A stretch of 64,000 nucleotides of DNA from assembly GCA_963705835.1 (NCBI GenBank), contig CAVPLC010000079.1, positions 124,001 to 188,000 on the forward strand, read 5' to 3'. The translations under genes were made by a program, and so were the position numbers. Of the stretch, positions 52,334-61,912 are shown piece by piece (position 1 is the first letter of the stretch; each line of letters opens with the position of its first letter). A model generated the notes under the pieces. That model was given only the letters and a program-made list of their open reading frames with translations, ran no database searches and was not told the DNA's origin. The DNA is from Palsa-504 sp963705835 (lineage in GTDB: Bacteria; Actinomycetota; Actinomycetes; Streptosporangiales; Streptosporangiaceae).

Positions 52334-52924
52334 ATGGGACGCCATCCTGACCTCGAACGACGGGCCGAGCTGCTGGACGAGGTGGTCGGCTACCTCGGCC
52401 GGAACGGCGTCGCCGGAGTGTCACTGCGGCCAGTGGCCCGCGCACTGGGTGTGTCGGTCAACGCGCTGGTGCATCACTTCGGCAGCAAGGACGAACTGGT
52501 GGTCGCCGCATTGCGGCGGGCCGCTGAGATTCAGCGAGAAGTCGAAGGGCGGTGGCGGCGGCAGGTACCTCACCTCTCCACGGCGGAACTGCAGCGGCGC
52601 TGGTGGCGGTGGATCAACCGCAGCCCGGAGCACTTGGCGCTGGTGCGACTGGGTCTCGAAGCCGCCACGCTGGACGCCACGGTCAGCGGTCTGCCCGGTG
52701 ATGTGCGTGCGGAGCAGATCTCGTTTTGGCGCGAGGACATCGCCGACGGCCTGATCGCTGACGGCATCAAGCCCGAGGACGCCGAACGCGAGGCGTCGCT
52801 GGTAAAGGCGACGTTCACCGGCCTGGTGCTTGACCTGCTGGCCACCGGTCACCGCAAGCGGCTCACCGACGCGCTTGAATGCGCCCTCAGTCGCCTCGAC
52901 GACCTGACGCAGACGGCCCCGTGA
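52334..52924 (+). CDS. TetR-family transcription regulator
   Basis: A 196-residue repressor. N-terminal helix-turn-helix LLDEVVGYLGRNGVAGVSLRPVA, then ALGVSVNALVHHFGSKDELV. The C-terminal ligand domain is variable. Last gene of the demethylase operon, with a duplicated ATGGGACG start region 14 bp upstream. It may bind the dyad at 49841. Confidence 0.9.
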   Translation: MGRHPDLERRAELLDEVVGYLGRNGVAGVSLRPVARALGVSVNALVHHFGSKDELVVAALRRAAEIQREVEGRWRRQVPHLSTAELQRRWWRWINRSPEHLALVRLGLEAATLDATVSGLPGDVRAEQISFWREDIADGLIADGIKPEDAEREASLVKATFTGLVLDLLATGHRKRLTDALECALSRLDDLTQTAP

Positions 52925-52951
52925 GGGCGGCCCTGCTTTTCCAGGCCCACC

Positions 52952-54157
52952 CTAAGCCGATCCCGCGGCCAGGCGGCCGGCCTGCCAGACGGCGGCGACC
53001 TGCGGGACGCCGGGGCGGTAGGCCAGGAACGCGTGCGACGGCGCGTCCAGCAGGATCAGGTCCGCCCTGGCCCCGACGCCGAGATGGCCGACGTCGGGCC
53101 GGCGCAGGGCCGCGGCGCCGCCCGCGGTGGCGGCCCACACGGCTTCCTGCGTGGTCATCCGCATGTCGCGGACCGCGAGCGCGATGCAGAACGGCATGCT
53201 GGACGTGAACGACGAACCCGGGTTGCAGTCGGTGGCCAGGGCCACCGTGGCGCCCGCGTCGAGGAGCCGGCGCGCGTCGGGGAACGGCTGCCTGGTGCCG
53301 AACTCCGCGCCCGGCAGCAGCGTCGCGACCACCGGCGTCGAGGTCAGCGCGTCGATGTCGGCGTCGGTCAGGAACGTGCAGTGGTCGGCCGAGGCGGCGC
53401 CCGCCTCGGCGGCTACCCGGACGCCGGGGCCCGGCCCGAGCTGGTTGGCGTGTACCCGCGGGACGAGCCCCGCGGCCCGGCCCGCGGCGAGCACCGCGGC
53501 GGCCTCGTCCGCGCCGAACGCGCCGTCCTCGCAGAACACGTCGACCCACCGGGCATGCGGGGCGCAGGCCGCCAGCATCGGGCCGCACACCAGGTCCACG
53601 TAGCCGGCCACGTCCCCGGCGAACTCGGGCGGCACGACGTGCGCGCCCAGGTAGGTGACTTCGGGGGTGACCTCGGCGGCGAGCTTCACCCCGCGCTGCT
53701 CGTCGGGCACGGTGAGCCCGTATCCGGACTTGCACTCGAAGGTGGTCGTGCCCTGGCGGAGCATCTCGGCCGCCAGCCGCCGCAGGTTGGCGCGCAGCGT
53801 GATGTCCGTCGCGGCCCGGGTCGCCGCGACCGTGACCAGGATGCCGCCCGCCTGGTACGCGCGGCCCGCCATCCGGGCGGCGAACTCGGCGCTGCGCTCC
53901 CCCGCGAAGACCAGGTGCGCGTGCGAGTCTACGAATCCGGGCAGCACCGCGCGGCCGCCCGCGTCGACGACCGAGTCCGCGGCCGGCGCCCGCGCCGCCG
54001 GCCCGGTCCAGGCCACCCTGTCCTCCTCGATGACCAGCGCCGCGTCCGTGATAGCGGCCCGGTCGCCGTCGTTGGTGACCAGTTCCCCGATCCGCGTGAT
54101 CAGCGTGCTCTGCGTCACGGGCCGGCCGCGACCGAGGCCGATGAAACCGGCGTTCAT
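52952..54157 (-). CDS. hutI: Imidazolonepropionase
   Basis: Zinc amidohydrolase that opens imidazolone-5-propionate to formiminoglutamate, step 3 of histidine breakdown. 401 residues: TLITRIGELVTND, the metal motif GFVDSHAHLVFAGER, TFECKSGYGLT, RVHANQLGPGPG and TDCNPGSSFTSSMPF are typical. The start at 54157 is uncertain; a GTG near STLITRIGELV is another choice. No hutU, hutF or hutG is in the window. Confidence 0.92.
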   Translation of the reverse strand: MNAGFIGLGRGRPVTQSTLITRIGELVTNDGDRAAITDAALVIEEDRVAWTGPAARAPAADSVVDAGGRAVLPGFVDSHAHLVFAGERSAEFAARMAGRAYQAGGILVTVAATRAATDITLRANLRRLAAEMLRQGTTTFECKSGYGLTVPDEQRGVKLAAEVTPEVTYLGAHVVPPEFAGDVAGYVDLVCGPMLAACAPHARWVDVFCEDGAFGADEAAAVLAAGRAAGLVPRVHANQLGPGPGVRVAAEAGAASADHCTFLTDADIDALTSTPVVATLLPGAEFGTRQPFPDARRLLDAGATVALATDCNPGSSFTSSMPFCIALAVRDMRMTTQEAVWAATAGGAAALRRPDVGHLGVGARADLILLDAPSHAFLAYRPGVPQVAAVWQAGRLAAGSA

Positions 54158-54510
54158 GGGATCCTCCAGCGGGTGACGGCGGACTCGTCGATCTCGGCGC
54201 CGAGGCCGGAGGTGTCCGGGACGGTCAGGTAGCCGTCGGTGTCGATGCGGACCGGGTCGGTGAGGAAGAAGTCGCGGCGCTGCTCGGTCCAGCCGGTGGC
54301 CTGCACGGCCTGGACGCACGCACCGGGCTCCGTTCGGGAAATCCTGATCTTCATGGCCTGAAAGCCGGCGGCCTTTGCCGCCAGGGCCGCCTGGGCACGG
54401 TCTTGAGGGCTCCTGGCCTCGCCGAACGAGGTATGGCGCCGTCGAGCGGCAGCCGCATACGGTCCAGCCGGATCGCGGCGATCTTCAGGCACGGCTTCGC
54501 CGAGGGTCCC
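54154..54510 (-). pseudogene. Internally deleted enolase-superfamily (mandelate racemase/muconate-lactonising) gene
   Basis: Three short blocks of a mandelate racemase-type protein remain, in two frames: the N-terminal KIAAIRLDRMRLPLDGAIP, a middle RAQAALAAKAAGFQAMKIRIS and the C-terminal DTDGYLTVPDTSGLGAEIDE. The barrel with the catalytic Lys and metal ligands is missing and there is a frameshift near 54440. A non-functional scar between hutI and the lyase. Confidence 0.6.
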
Positions 54511-54556
54511 GCTTTGCTCATCCATGGGGGCATGCTATCCCGCGGGTCGGGCCAGC

Positions 54557-56023
54557 TCAGGCGGCTGGGTCCAGCTGATGTAGGCCGCCGCGGGTGATGA
54601 GCTCCACGACCGGCTCGAGGTCGGCCGGCAGCGTGTCGTCGGCCCGGGTGAACGGGACCAGGTCCCTGACCATCCGGTAGGCGCGGCCGGTGCCCAGGCC
54701 CAGCTGGCACCGTCCCTTGGGACCGAGCGCGCGCAGGTCGACGGCCTGGGCCGCGACGACCAGTTCGATGGCCGCGACGCGGGCGCACAGGCCGGTCATC
54801 TCGGCCAGGCGGCGCGCCGCCAGCGGCGCCATCGTGGCCCGGTCCTCGATGCCGTCACCCTTCACCGAGCTGGCCAGCTCGTAGGAGACCGGGTGGGCCA
54901 GCGTGCGGGCCTCGACGGTGATGGCCTGGCCGGAGGTGGCCAGCTCGGACAGCGCGTCGTCGGCCGTGGCGGGGGCGGCCGCCAGACCCGCGGGCAGCCC
55001 GGAGAACGGCGCCTGGAGCAGCTTGACCATGCGTTCGTTCGCGCTGGTCACGACCGGAGCGAGCGCGATCCTGACGAAGTCGATCGCGGCGGCCAGCGGG
55101 CCGATGTCGAAGTTCCCGACCGAGACGATCCGGCGCTCGGGCACCACCACGACCGGGTTGGACTGGGAGGAGTTCAGCTCGATCTGGAGGATGGCGCACG
55201 CGTAGGACAGCGCGTCCCTGGCCGCGCCGTGGATCTGCGGGATGCAGCGGAAGGTCAGCGGGTCCTGCAGGAACCGGGCCGCGCCGGGCTGCCACAGGTA
55301 GCTGCCCGCGAGCAGGGTCCTCAGCGTGTGCAGCGTGGCGCTCAGGCCGGGGTAGGGCCGGGTGTGCTCGATGACCGGGTGCAGGCTGGTGATGTTGGCC
55401 TCGAACGCCTCCAGGTCCAGGGCGCCCGCGACGTCGAAGGTGTCCATCAGGTTCTGCGCGTCGGCGACGGCGATGGCGGCCCAGGCCGTGGTGAAGGCGT
55501 TGCTGCTGACCAGGGCGAGCCCCTCGTTCTCTGCTACCTCGAACCCGCTGCGGGTGATCAGCCCGTACGCCAGGTCGGCCATCGGCCCGAGGTCGCCCTG
55601 GCCGACCGAGCCGAGCCGGCGGACCGGCGGCGCGAAGCCCTCGTTCAGCAGCGTGATGATCATCTCGGCCAGCTCGGGACGGACGCCGGTGACGCCCTTG
55701 GCGTAGCTGTTGGCCAGGCAGACCATGGCGCCGCGGACCACGTCGGCCGGGGCCGCGTCGCCCTGGGCGATGCGGTGGTTGAGGACCAGGCGGCGGTTGA
55801 AGCGCTGTCGTTCGGCGGGGTCGAGCAGGAACGATTTGCGCTCGCCGACCCCGGTGGTCAGGCCGTAGACCGGCTCTTGGGTTTGCAGGACTTCCTGCAC
55901 CACGTCGCGGGCCTGCCGCATGGCCCCGATCGCCTCGGGCGCCAGCGCGACGGCCTCCCCGTGCCGGGCCACCGCGACCACCTGCGTAACAGTCAGATCA
56001 CTTCCGTTGAGCATGATCGTCAT
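54557..56023 (-). CDS. Aromatic amino acid lyase homologue lacking the MIO triad
   Basis: A 488-residue histidine/phenylalanine ammonia-lyase-fold protein. Conserved: the catalytic Tyr53 region PVYGLTTGVG, ANSYAKGVTGVRPELAE, PQIHGAARDALSYACAILQI and GDGIEDRATMAPLAARRLAE with its Glu. In HAL and PAL, GSVGASGDLAPLAH forms the MIO cofactor from Ala-Ser-Gly (142-144 in Pseudomonas HutH). Here residues 138-147 read GSVGQGDLGP, one residue shorter and without Ala-Ser. Ergothionase, which eliminates trimethylamine from ergothioneine, is a known MIO-free member. So this is probably not ordinary HutH, and its substrate may carry a better leaving group. Start at 56023 after GGGTGAG. An ABC importer is divergent. 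Confidence 0.8.
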   Translation of the reverse strand: MTIMLNGSDLTVTQVVAVARHGEAVALAPEAIGAMRQARDVVQEVLQTQEPVYGLTTGVGERKSFLLDPAERQRFNRRLVLNHRIAQGDAAPADVVRGAMVCLANSYAKGVTGVRPELAEMIITLLNEGFAPPVRRLGSVGQGDLGPMADLAYGLITRSGFEVAENEGLALVSSNAFTTAWAAIAVADAQNLMDTFDVAGALDLEAFEANITSLHPVIEHTRPYPGLSATLHTLRTLLAGSYLWQPGAARFLQDPLTFRCIPQIHGAARDALSYACAILQIELNSSQSNPVVVVPERRIVSVGNFDIGPLAAAIDFVRIALAPVVTSANERMVKLLQAPFSGLPAGLAAAPATADDALSELATSGQAITVEARTLAHPVSYELASSVKGDGIEDRATMAPLAARRLAEMTGLCARVAAIELVVAAQAVDLRALGPKGRCQLGLGTGRAYRMVRDLVPFTRADDTLPADLEPVVELITRGGLHQLDPAA

Positions 56024-56058
56024 CGATTGCTCACCCATCTTTAATTGAGCTAGGCTGT

Positions 56059-56087
56059 GCCGCTCTGGAACGTTCCGCGTGAGCGGC
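56059..56087. promoter_or_regulatory. Nested dyads between the lyase and importer
   Basis: GCCGCTC (56059) and GAGCGGC (56081) flank GGAACGTTCC (56067-56076), a perfect 10-bp palindrome, in the 85-bp divergent gap. A candidate operator. Confidence 0.4.
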
Positions 56088-56108
56088 CCGGCAAGGAGGA
56101 GGCCAGCG

Positions 56109-57062
56109 ATGGCAACGTTCCTGCTGAAGCGCCTAGGGCTGATGGTCCTGACGCTGTTCCTGCTGAGCCTGATCGTATTCTTCGCCGGGCAGATCCTCCC
56201 CGGTGATCCCGGCCGGGCGACCCTGGGCAACCTGGCGTCGCCCAGCGCCGTGGCGGCCCTCGATCATCAGCTCGGCGTGGACCGGCCGCTGCTCACTCAG
56301 TACCTGAGCTGGCTCGGCGGGCTGCTGCACGGGAACTTCGGCACCTCGTACGAATACCAGTCGGCGGTGGGGCCCTTCGTGCGGGCCGCGCTGGTCAATT
56401 CCGTCAAGCTGGCCGTGCTCGCCTTCGTGGTCGTGGTGCCGCTCGGCATCCTGGGCGGCGTGTTCGCCGCGCTTCACGTGGGCCGCGTCACGGACCGGGC
56501 CATCTCGGTGATCGGGCTCTCGCTGTCCACCGTGCCCGAGTTCGTGTCCGGCATCGTGCTCCTGGTGGTGTTCGGCGTCGAGCTGAAGTGGCTGCCGGTG
56601 ACCGCCTCGGCCGGGGCGGGCGCCTCGGCATGGAACCAGTTCAGGCACCTGATCTTGCCGGCTATACCGCTCGTTTTGGTGCTCTTCGGCTACATTGCCC
56701 GTATGGCCAGGGCGGGGACCATCGATGTCCTGAACTCCGACTACACGCGGACCGCGGTGCTGAAGGGACTGCCGTCACGCACCGTGATCCGCCGGCACGT
56801 GCTGCGGAACTCGCTGCTGCCGACGATCACCGTCATCGCGACCCAGACCGGGTACCTGATCGGCGGGCTGGTGGTGGTGGAGACGCTGTTCAACTACCAC
56901 GGCCTGGGAAACCTGATCTACAACGCCGCGGTGCACCGTGACTTCACGATGCTGGAAGCCGGGGTCCTGATCATCGGCGTGGTCTACGTGGTGGCCACGC
57001 TGATCGCGGACCTGCTGCTGACGATGCTTAACCCGCGGCTGCGGATCGGGGGCACGGAATGA
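56109..57062 (+). CDS. ABC transporter permease, DppB type
   Basis: A 317-residue inner-membrane subunit. FLLKRLGLMVLTLFLLSLIVFF is the DppB N-terminus, with six predicted helices and a cytoplasmic EAA-type loop near VLKGLPSRTVIRRHVLRNSL. Strong AAGGAGGAGG lies before the ATG. The stop overlaps the next gene by ATGA. First gene of the operon for solute uptake, divergent from the lyase. Confidence 0.92.
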   Translation: MATFLLKRLGLMVLTLFLLSLIVFFAGQILPGDPGRATLGNLASPSAVAALDHQLGVDRPLLTQYLSWLGGLLHGNFGTSYEYQSAVGPFVRAALVNSVKLAVLAFVVVVPLGILGGVFAALHVGRVTDRAISVIGLSLSTVPEFVSGIVLLVVFGVELKWLPVTASAGAGASAWNQFRHLILPAIPLVLVLFGYIARMARAGTIDVLNSDYTRTAVLKGLPSRTVIRRHVLRNSLLPTITVIATQTGYLIGGLVVVETLFNYHGLGNLIYNAAVHRDFTMLEAGVLIIGVVYVVATLIADLLLTMLNPRLRIGGTE

Positions 57063-58012
57063 GCGCCCCCGTCCCGTCGCCGGCCGAGCCGGGCGTCCCG
57101 TCGCCGGTCGATCCGGTTGCGTCCCTGGACCGCACGGGCGGGTATCTGGGGCCGACCGGAGCGGCCGCGGTGGCGGCCGCCGGACGGGCCACGCCGGCCA
57201 GGTGGCGGCTGCTGCTGCGCAGGACGACGTTCTGGGTCGGCGCGTGCATCTTGGTGTTCTGGGTGGTCTGCGCCGTCTTCGGGCACCTGTTCGCCCCTTA
57301 CAGCCCGCTCGCGCAGAACCTCCTGTCGGCCAACACCGCGCCGTCGGGGGCGCACTGGTTCGGCACCGACCCGCTCGGCCGGGACGTGCTGTCCCGGATC
57401 ATCACCGGCGCCAGGGACATCCTGATCATCACCCCGCTGGCCACGATCATCGGCACCGTCCTCGGCACCGCCCTCGGCCTGGCCATGGGCTACTTCGGCG
57501 GCGTCTTCGACCAGATCGCCGGGCGGATCGTGGAGGCGATCCTCGCGCTGCCGTTCGTGATCATCGCGTTCCTGTTCGTCGTCGCCCTCGGCCCGACCCT
57601 GGTGCCGATCACCATCATCATCGGGCTGGTCTTCACGCCGCTGATCGCGCGGACGGTCCGGACGGCCGTCCTGGTCGAACGGTCCATGGACTACGTGCCC
57701 GCCGCCCGGCTGCTCGGCGAGAACCCGGCCCGGGTCATGTTCTTCGAGATCCTGCCCAACGTCCTGCCCGCCATCCTCGTCGAGTTCACGGTCCGGCTGG
57801 GCTACGCGGTCTTCGCGCTGGCCACGCTGTCCTTCCTCGGCTTCGGCATCCAGCCGCCCACCCCCGACTGGGGGGCCGACATCTCGGCCAACTACATCTA
57901 CCTGGTGTCCGGCTACTGGTGGCAGACGCTGTTCGCGGCGCTGGCCATCGCCTCGCTGGTGACCGCGGTCATCCTCATCGCGGACTCGATCGAGCAGGTG
58001 CTGGCGGCATGA
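57059..58012 (+). CDS. ABC transporter permease, DppC type
   Basis: A 317-residue subunit. A 40-residue Pro/Ala-rich cytoplasmic N-terminus precedes the first helix. HWFGTDPLGRDVLSRIITGAR is the DppC signature, and PAARLLGENPARVMFFEILPN is the EAA loop. Both stops overlap the next starts by ATGA, so the four importer genes are coupled. Confidence 0.93.
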   Translation: MSAPVPSPAEPGVPSPVDPVASLDRTGGYLGPTGAAAVAAAGRATPARWRLLLRRTTFWVGACILVFWVVCAVFGHLFAPYSPLAQNLLSANTAPSGAHWFGTDPLGRDVLSRIITGARDILIITPLATIIGTVLGTALGLAMGYFGGVFDQIAGRIVEAILALPFVIIAFLFVVALGPTLVPITIIIGLVFTPLIARTVRTAVLVERSMDYVPAARLLGENPARVMFFEILPNVLPAILVEFTVRLGYAVFALATLSFLGFGIQPPTPDWGADISANYIYLVSGYWWQTLFAALAIASLVTAVILIADSIEQVLAA

Positions 58013-60114
58013 GCGAGCAAGAGGCGACCGGGAGTGACAGCATCAGCGTCGGCCGTCCGCCCGCTCCTGCGCCCGCTTCTGCGCCGGCTGACGCGCCGCT
58101 GGCCTTGTCCGTGTCGAACCTGGACGTTACCTATAAGGTGCGCGGCCAGGACCGCCTCGCCCTGCGGGACGTGTCGTTCCAGATCGGCCGCGGCGAATCC
58201 TACGGTCTGGTGGGCGAGTCCGGGTCCGGCAAGTCCACGGTCGCGCTCGCGCTGGTGCGGTACCTGCCCAGCAATGGCCGGGTGAGCGCGGGGACGATCA
58301 GCATCAACGGTCTCGACCCGCTGTCGATGGGCACACACGCCCTGCGTGACCTGCGGGCCCGCACGGTCTCGATGGTGTACCAGGAGCCGGGACGGGCGCT
58401 CAACCCTTCGATCCGGGTGGGGCGGCAGATCGCGGAGGTGTTCGAGATCGCGGGCGAGTCCTCGGACTCGGCGATGCACTCGGCCGAGGAGATGCTGCGC
58501 AAGGTGCAGATCTCGGACCCGGACCGGGTGATGCGGCGGTACCCGCACGAGCTGTCCGGAGGGATGGCGCAGCGGGCGGTCATCGCGATGGCGCTGGCCC
58601 GCTCGCCGTCGCTGCTGATCCTGGACGAGCCGACCACCGCGCTGGACGCGACCGTCGAGGCCGAAGTGCTCAACCTGGTCGCGGCCCTGCGCCAGGAGTT
58701 CGACACGACGGTGCTGTTCATCAGCCACAACCTGGCGGTGATCGCCAAGATGTGCGACCGGGTCGGCGTGCTCTACGCGGGCGAGCTGCTCGAGGAAGGG
58801 CCCGCGCGCGCGGTGTTCGAGAACCCGCGGCATCCGTACACGGTCGGGCTGCTGCGCTGCATCCCGCGGCGCGGGCAGCGCAAGGACAAGGACCGGCTGG
58901 ACACCATCCCCGGCTTCCTGCCGACGCCCGGTCACGCCATCACCGGCTGCATCTTCGCCCCTCGGTGCGCGCTGGTCCAGGATCGCTGCCGGGAGTCGGA
59001 GCCACCGTTGTTCCCGGTCGACGAGGTCCGCACCTCGCGCTGCTACTTCCACGAGCAGGCACCGGACCTGCCCCGGGCCACCCCGGCCTCGGTCGGGACA
59101 CTAACGGGCAACGGGACCGGTGACCCGCTGGTCGTGGTCGAGGGATTGTCGAAGACGTTCGGCGGGAACGTCCGTGCCCTGGCCGGAGTGGACGTGTCGG
59201 TCCGGCAAGGAGAGACGCTCGGGCTGGTGGGCGAGTCGGGCAGCGGCAAGACCACGCTGGCGCGCGTCCTGCTCGGGCTCACCGCGCCGGACAAGGGCTC
59301 GGTCGTCACCCTGCACGGCAAACCGCTCAACCCGGACGCGCGGCGGCGGCCGCGGGAGATCTTGCGCGCGCTGCAGATCGTATTCCAGAACCCGGACTCC
59401 GCGCTCAACCGGCGGCACACGGTCCGGTCCCTGATCAGCCGTCCGCTGTCCCGGCTGGCCGGGCTCTCGGGCCAGGCGCTGCGTGACCGGCTGGAGGACC
59501 TGATCTCTTCGGTGCGGCTGGAGGACCGGCACCTGCCGCTGCGCCCGAGTCAGCTGTCCGGCGGGCTCAAGCAGCGGGTCGCGATCGCGCGGGCGTTCGG
59601 CGGCGGCCCGGAGGTCGTGGTCTGCGACGAACCGACCTCGGCGCTCGACGTGTCGGTGCAGGCGGCCATCCTCAACCTGCTCGCGGACCTGCAGAAGGCG
59701 GAGCGGGTCACCTACCTGTTCATCTCGCACGACCTGGGCCTGGTCAGGTACCTGTCGGATCGCATCGTGGTGCTGTACCTCGGCCGCGTGATGGAGGTCG
59801 GGCCGTCCGAGACGGTCTTCGCCGGGCCGCATCACCCGTACACCGAGGCGCTGTTCTCCGCCGTCCCGTCACTGGACGGCCAGCGTCCGGACCGGATCAG
59901 GCTGACGGGCGAGATCCCGTCCGCGGCCAATCCGCCGACCGGGTGCGTATTCCATACCCGATGCCCGCGCAAGCTGAGCACCGGCATATGCGAATCCACC
60001 GAACCACCACTGCACGAGGAAGAGCCGGGTCACCAGATCCGGTGTCACATACCGCTCGCCGAACTGCGAAGTCTCCAGCGAGTTGAATCCGCCCCATCCC
60101 AGGGAGGCTCTTAG
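58009..60114 (+). CDS. Fused ABC ATPases, DppD-DppF type
   Basis: A 701-residue fusion of the two ATP-binding subunits. Half one: Walker A GLVGESGSGKSTVA, signature LSGGMAQRAVIAMAL and Walker B LLILDEPTTALD. Half two: GLVGESGSGKTTLA, LSGGLKQRVAIARAF and VVVCDEPTSALD. Each half ends in an oligopeptide-binding-type Cys motif (FAPRCALVQDRCRESEP, FHTRCPRKLSTGICESTEP). Normally dppD and dppF are separate. Confidence 0.95.
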   Translation: MSEQEATGSDSISVGRPPAPAPASAPADAPLALSVSNLDVTYKVRGQDRLALRDVSFQIGRGESYGLVGESGSGKSTVALALVRYLPSNGRVSAGTISINGLDPLSMGTHALRDLRARTVSMVYQEPGRALNPSIRVGRQIAEVFEIAGESSDSAMHSAEEMLRKVQISDPDRVMRRYPHELSGGMAQRAVIAMALARSPSLLILDEPTTALDATVEAEVLNLVAALRQEFDTTVLFISHNLAVIAKMCDRVGVLYAGELLEEGPARAVFENPRHPYTVGLLRCIPRRGQRKDKDRLDTIPGFLPTPGHAITGCIFAPRCALVQDRCRESEPPLFPVDEVRTSRCYFHEQAPDLPRATPASVGTLTGNGTGDPLVVVEGLSKTFGGNVRALAGVDVSVRQGETLGLVGESGSGKTTLARVLLGLTAPDKGSVVTLHGKPLNPDARRRPREILRALQIVFQNPDSALNRRHTVRSLISRPLSRLAGLSGQALRDRLEDLISSVRLEDRHLPLRPSQLSGGLKQRVAIARAFGGGPEVVVCDEPTSALDVSVQAAILNLLADLQKAERVTYLFISHDLGLVRYLSDRIVVLYLGRVMEVGPSETVFAGPHHPYTEALFSAVPSLDGQRPDRIRLTGEIPSAANPPTGCVFHTRCPRKLSTGICESTEPPLHEEEPGHQIRCHIPLAELRSLQRVESAPSQGGS

Positions 60115-61827
60115 TGACTAGGAATATCGACCACGGCCGGCTCTCGCGCCTGCGCGAGGACCAGGGTGAGATCGCTAACCACATCATCGACGAGTTCGCC
60201 GCGGGGCGGCTGTCCCGCCGCGACTTCATCCGCCGCGGCACCGTCGTGGGCATCTCGGTGCCGCTGCTCGGGTCGATCCTCGCGGCCTGCGGCAGCAGTG
60301 CGTCGTCGGGGTCGAGCTCGTCGACGACTAGCGCGTCGTCCACGGCCACCGGCGCGCCCGGCGCGGTGATCAAGGTCGGCATCGTCACGCCGACCGCGGC
60401 CATCAACCCGCTGACCGTGGCCGACCAGGGCGGCCTCGACATGCTCGCGCAGACCGGCGAGTACCTGACCCTGTCCACGCAGACGCTGGTGCTGCAGCCC
60501 GTGCTCGCCACCAGCTGGTCGCCAGACTCCACCGCGAAGGTCTGGACGTTCAAGATCCGCCAGGGGGTGAAGTTCCACAACGGCAGCCCGCTGACCGCCG
60601 ACGACGTGGTGTACACCTACCAGCTGAACACGAACCCGAAGAACGCGGCGAACGCGCTGTCCGCATTCGCCGGGGTCCTGACGCCGTCGGGGGTGGTGAA
60701 GGTCGACGACTTCACGGTCGCCTTCCACCTCGAGGCCGCCGAACGGGAACTTCCCGTACCTGACCTCCTCGGACAACTACAACATGATCATCATCCCGAA
60801 GGGGTACAACCCGGCGAGCTGGCAGAGCTCGTTCGTCGGCACCGGCCCGTTCAAGCTCGGCTCGTACACGCCGAAGGTGGGCGCCACCTTCACCCGCAAC
60901 GAGTCGTACTGGGGTACCAAGGCGCTGCCGTCGCAGACCGAGTTCACGTTCTACGACACCCCGTCCGCGTCGATCCTCGCGCTGACCGGCGGGAGCGTCG
61001 ACCTCCTCGGACAGTTCGCGGTGAGCGGCGGGGAGGCGCTGCTCACCGGCAGCTACAACATCATCAAGCTGAAGTCCAGCGCGCACCGCGAGCTGTCGAT
61101 GCGCTGCGACCAGCCGCCGTTCACCGACCCGCGGGTGCGCCAGGCCATCGCGCTCACCCTCAACCGGCCGCAGATCGTCACCGCCCTGTTCAAGGGCTAC
61201 GCGGACATCGGCAACGACAGCCCGTTCGCGCCGGTGTTCCCGTCCACCGACACCAGCGTGGCCCAGCGAGCGCAGAACATCAGCCAGGCCAAGTCGCTGC
61301 TGGCGGCCGCGGGGCACGGGTCGGGCTTCTCCACCAAGCTCATCACCGAGAACTTCCTTGAGATCCCGGACTACGCACAGATCGTGGTGCAGGCCGCGGC
61401 GCAGATCGGGGTGAAGATCAACCTGACCGTGGAAAGCTCGTCGCAGTACTACGGCAAGGCCACGTTCGGGAACTCCGACTGGCTCGACGCCACGATGAGC
61501 CTGGTCGACTACGGGCACCGGAGCGTGCCGAACGTGTTCCTGACCGCCCCGCTGCAGACCATCAACGCGAAGACCGGCACCGGGCCGTGGAACGCCGCCC
61601 ACTTCAGCAACTCCCAGTACGACAGCCTGGTCGCGCAGTACATCGCGGCCTCCGACGTGGGCACCCAGAAGACCCTGGCCGGCCAGATCGAGAACCTGCT
61701 GCTCACCCAGACGCCGATCATCTTCGGGTACTTCTACAATTACCTGACGGCGACGGCGATGGGCGTGACCGGTGCGTACCCGACCGCGATCGGGCACATT
61801 TTCCTCTACAACGCGGCGAAGAGCTAG
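60114..61827 (+). CDS. Solute-binding protein of the ABC importer, frameshifted
   Basis: A Tat-exported lipoprotein: RLSRRDFIRRGTVVGI, hydrophobic core and lipobox ILAACG. The mature protein is an SBP family 5 (Dpp/Opp/Nik) protein: LATSWSPDSTAKVWTFKIR, GVKFHNGSPLTADDVVYTY, TGPFKLGSY and DPRVRQAIALTLNRPQI. One extra base near 60739 changes the frame: EAA then NGNFPYLTSSDNYN in the other frame. The remainder is intact to the stop at 61825. GTG 60114 overlaps the ATPase stop. Confidence 0.85.
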
Positions 61828-61840
61828 GGAGTAGACGTCC

Positions 61841-61873
61841 GCGCCGCGCCGAGCATGTGATCCGGCGCGGCGC
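61841..61873 (+). terminator. Terminator hairpin after the ABC operon
   Basis: GCGCCGCGCCG and CGGCGCGGCGC form a perfect 11-bp stem (61841-61851 with 61863-61873) with an 11-nt loop. Confidence 0.65.
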
Positions 61874-61912
61874 ACGGGCGTGCGCCGGCCCCGACGGGGA
61901 AGGCAACCCTTG

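Noticed and set aside
54557..56023. Plain histidine ammonia-lyase (hutH)
   Set aside because: The Ala-Ser-Gly triad needed for the MIO cofactor is absent, so the name would imply an unsupported reaction.
57202..58008. Upstream extension of the fused ATPase frame through the DppC gene
   Set aside because: The DppC frame is the coding one here and the ATPase start at 58009 has ATGA coupling.
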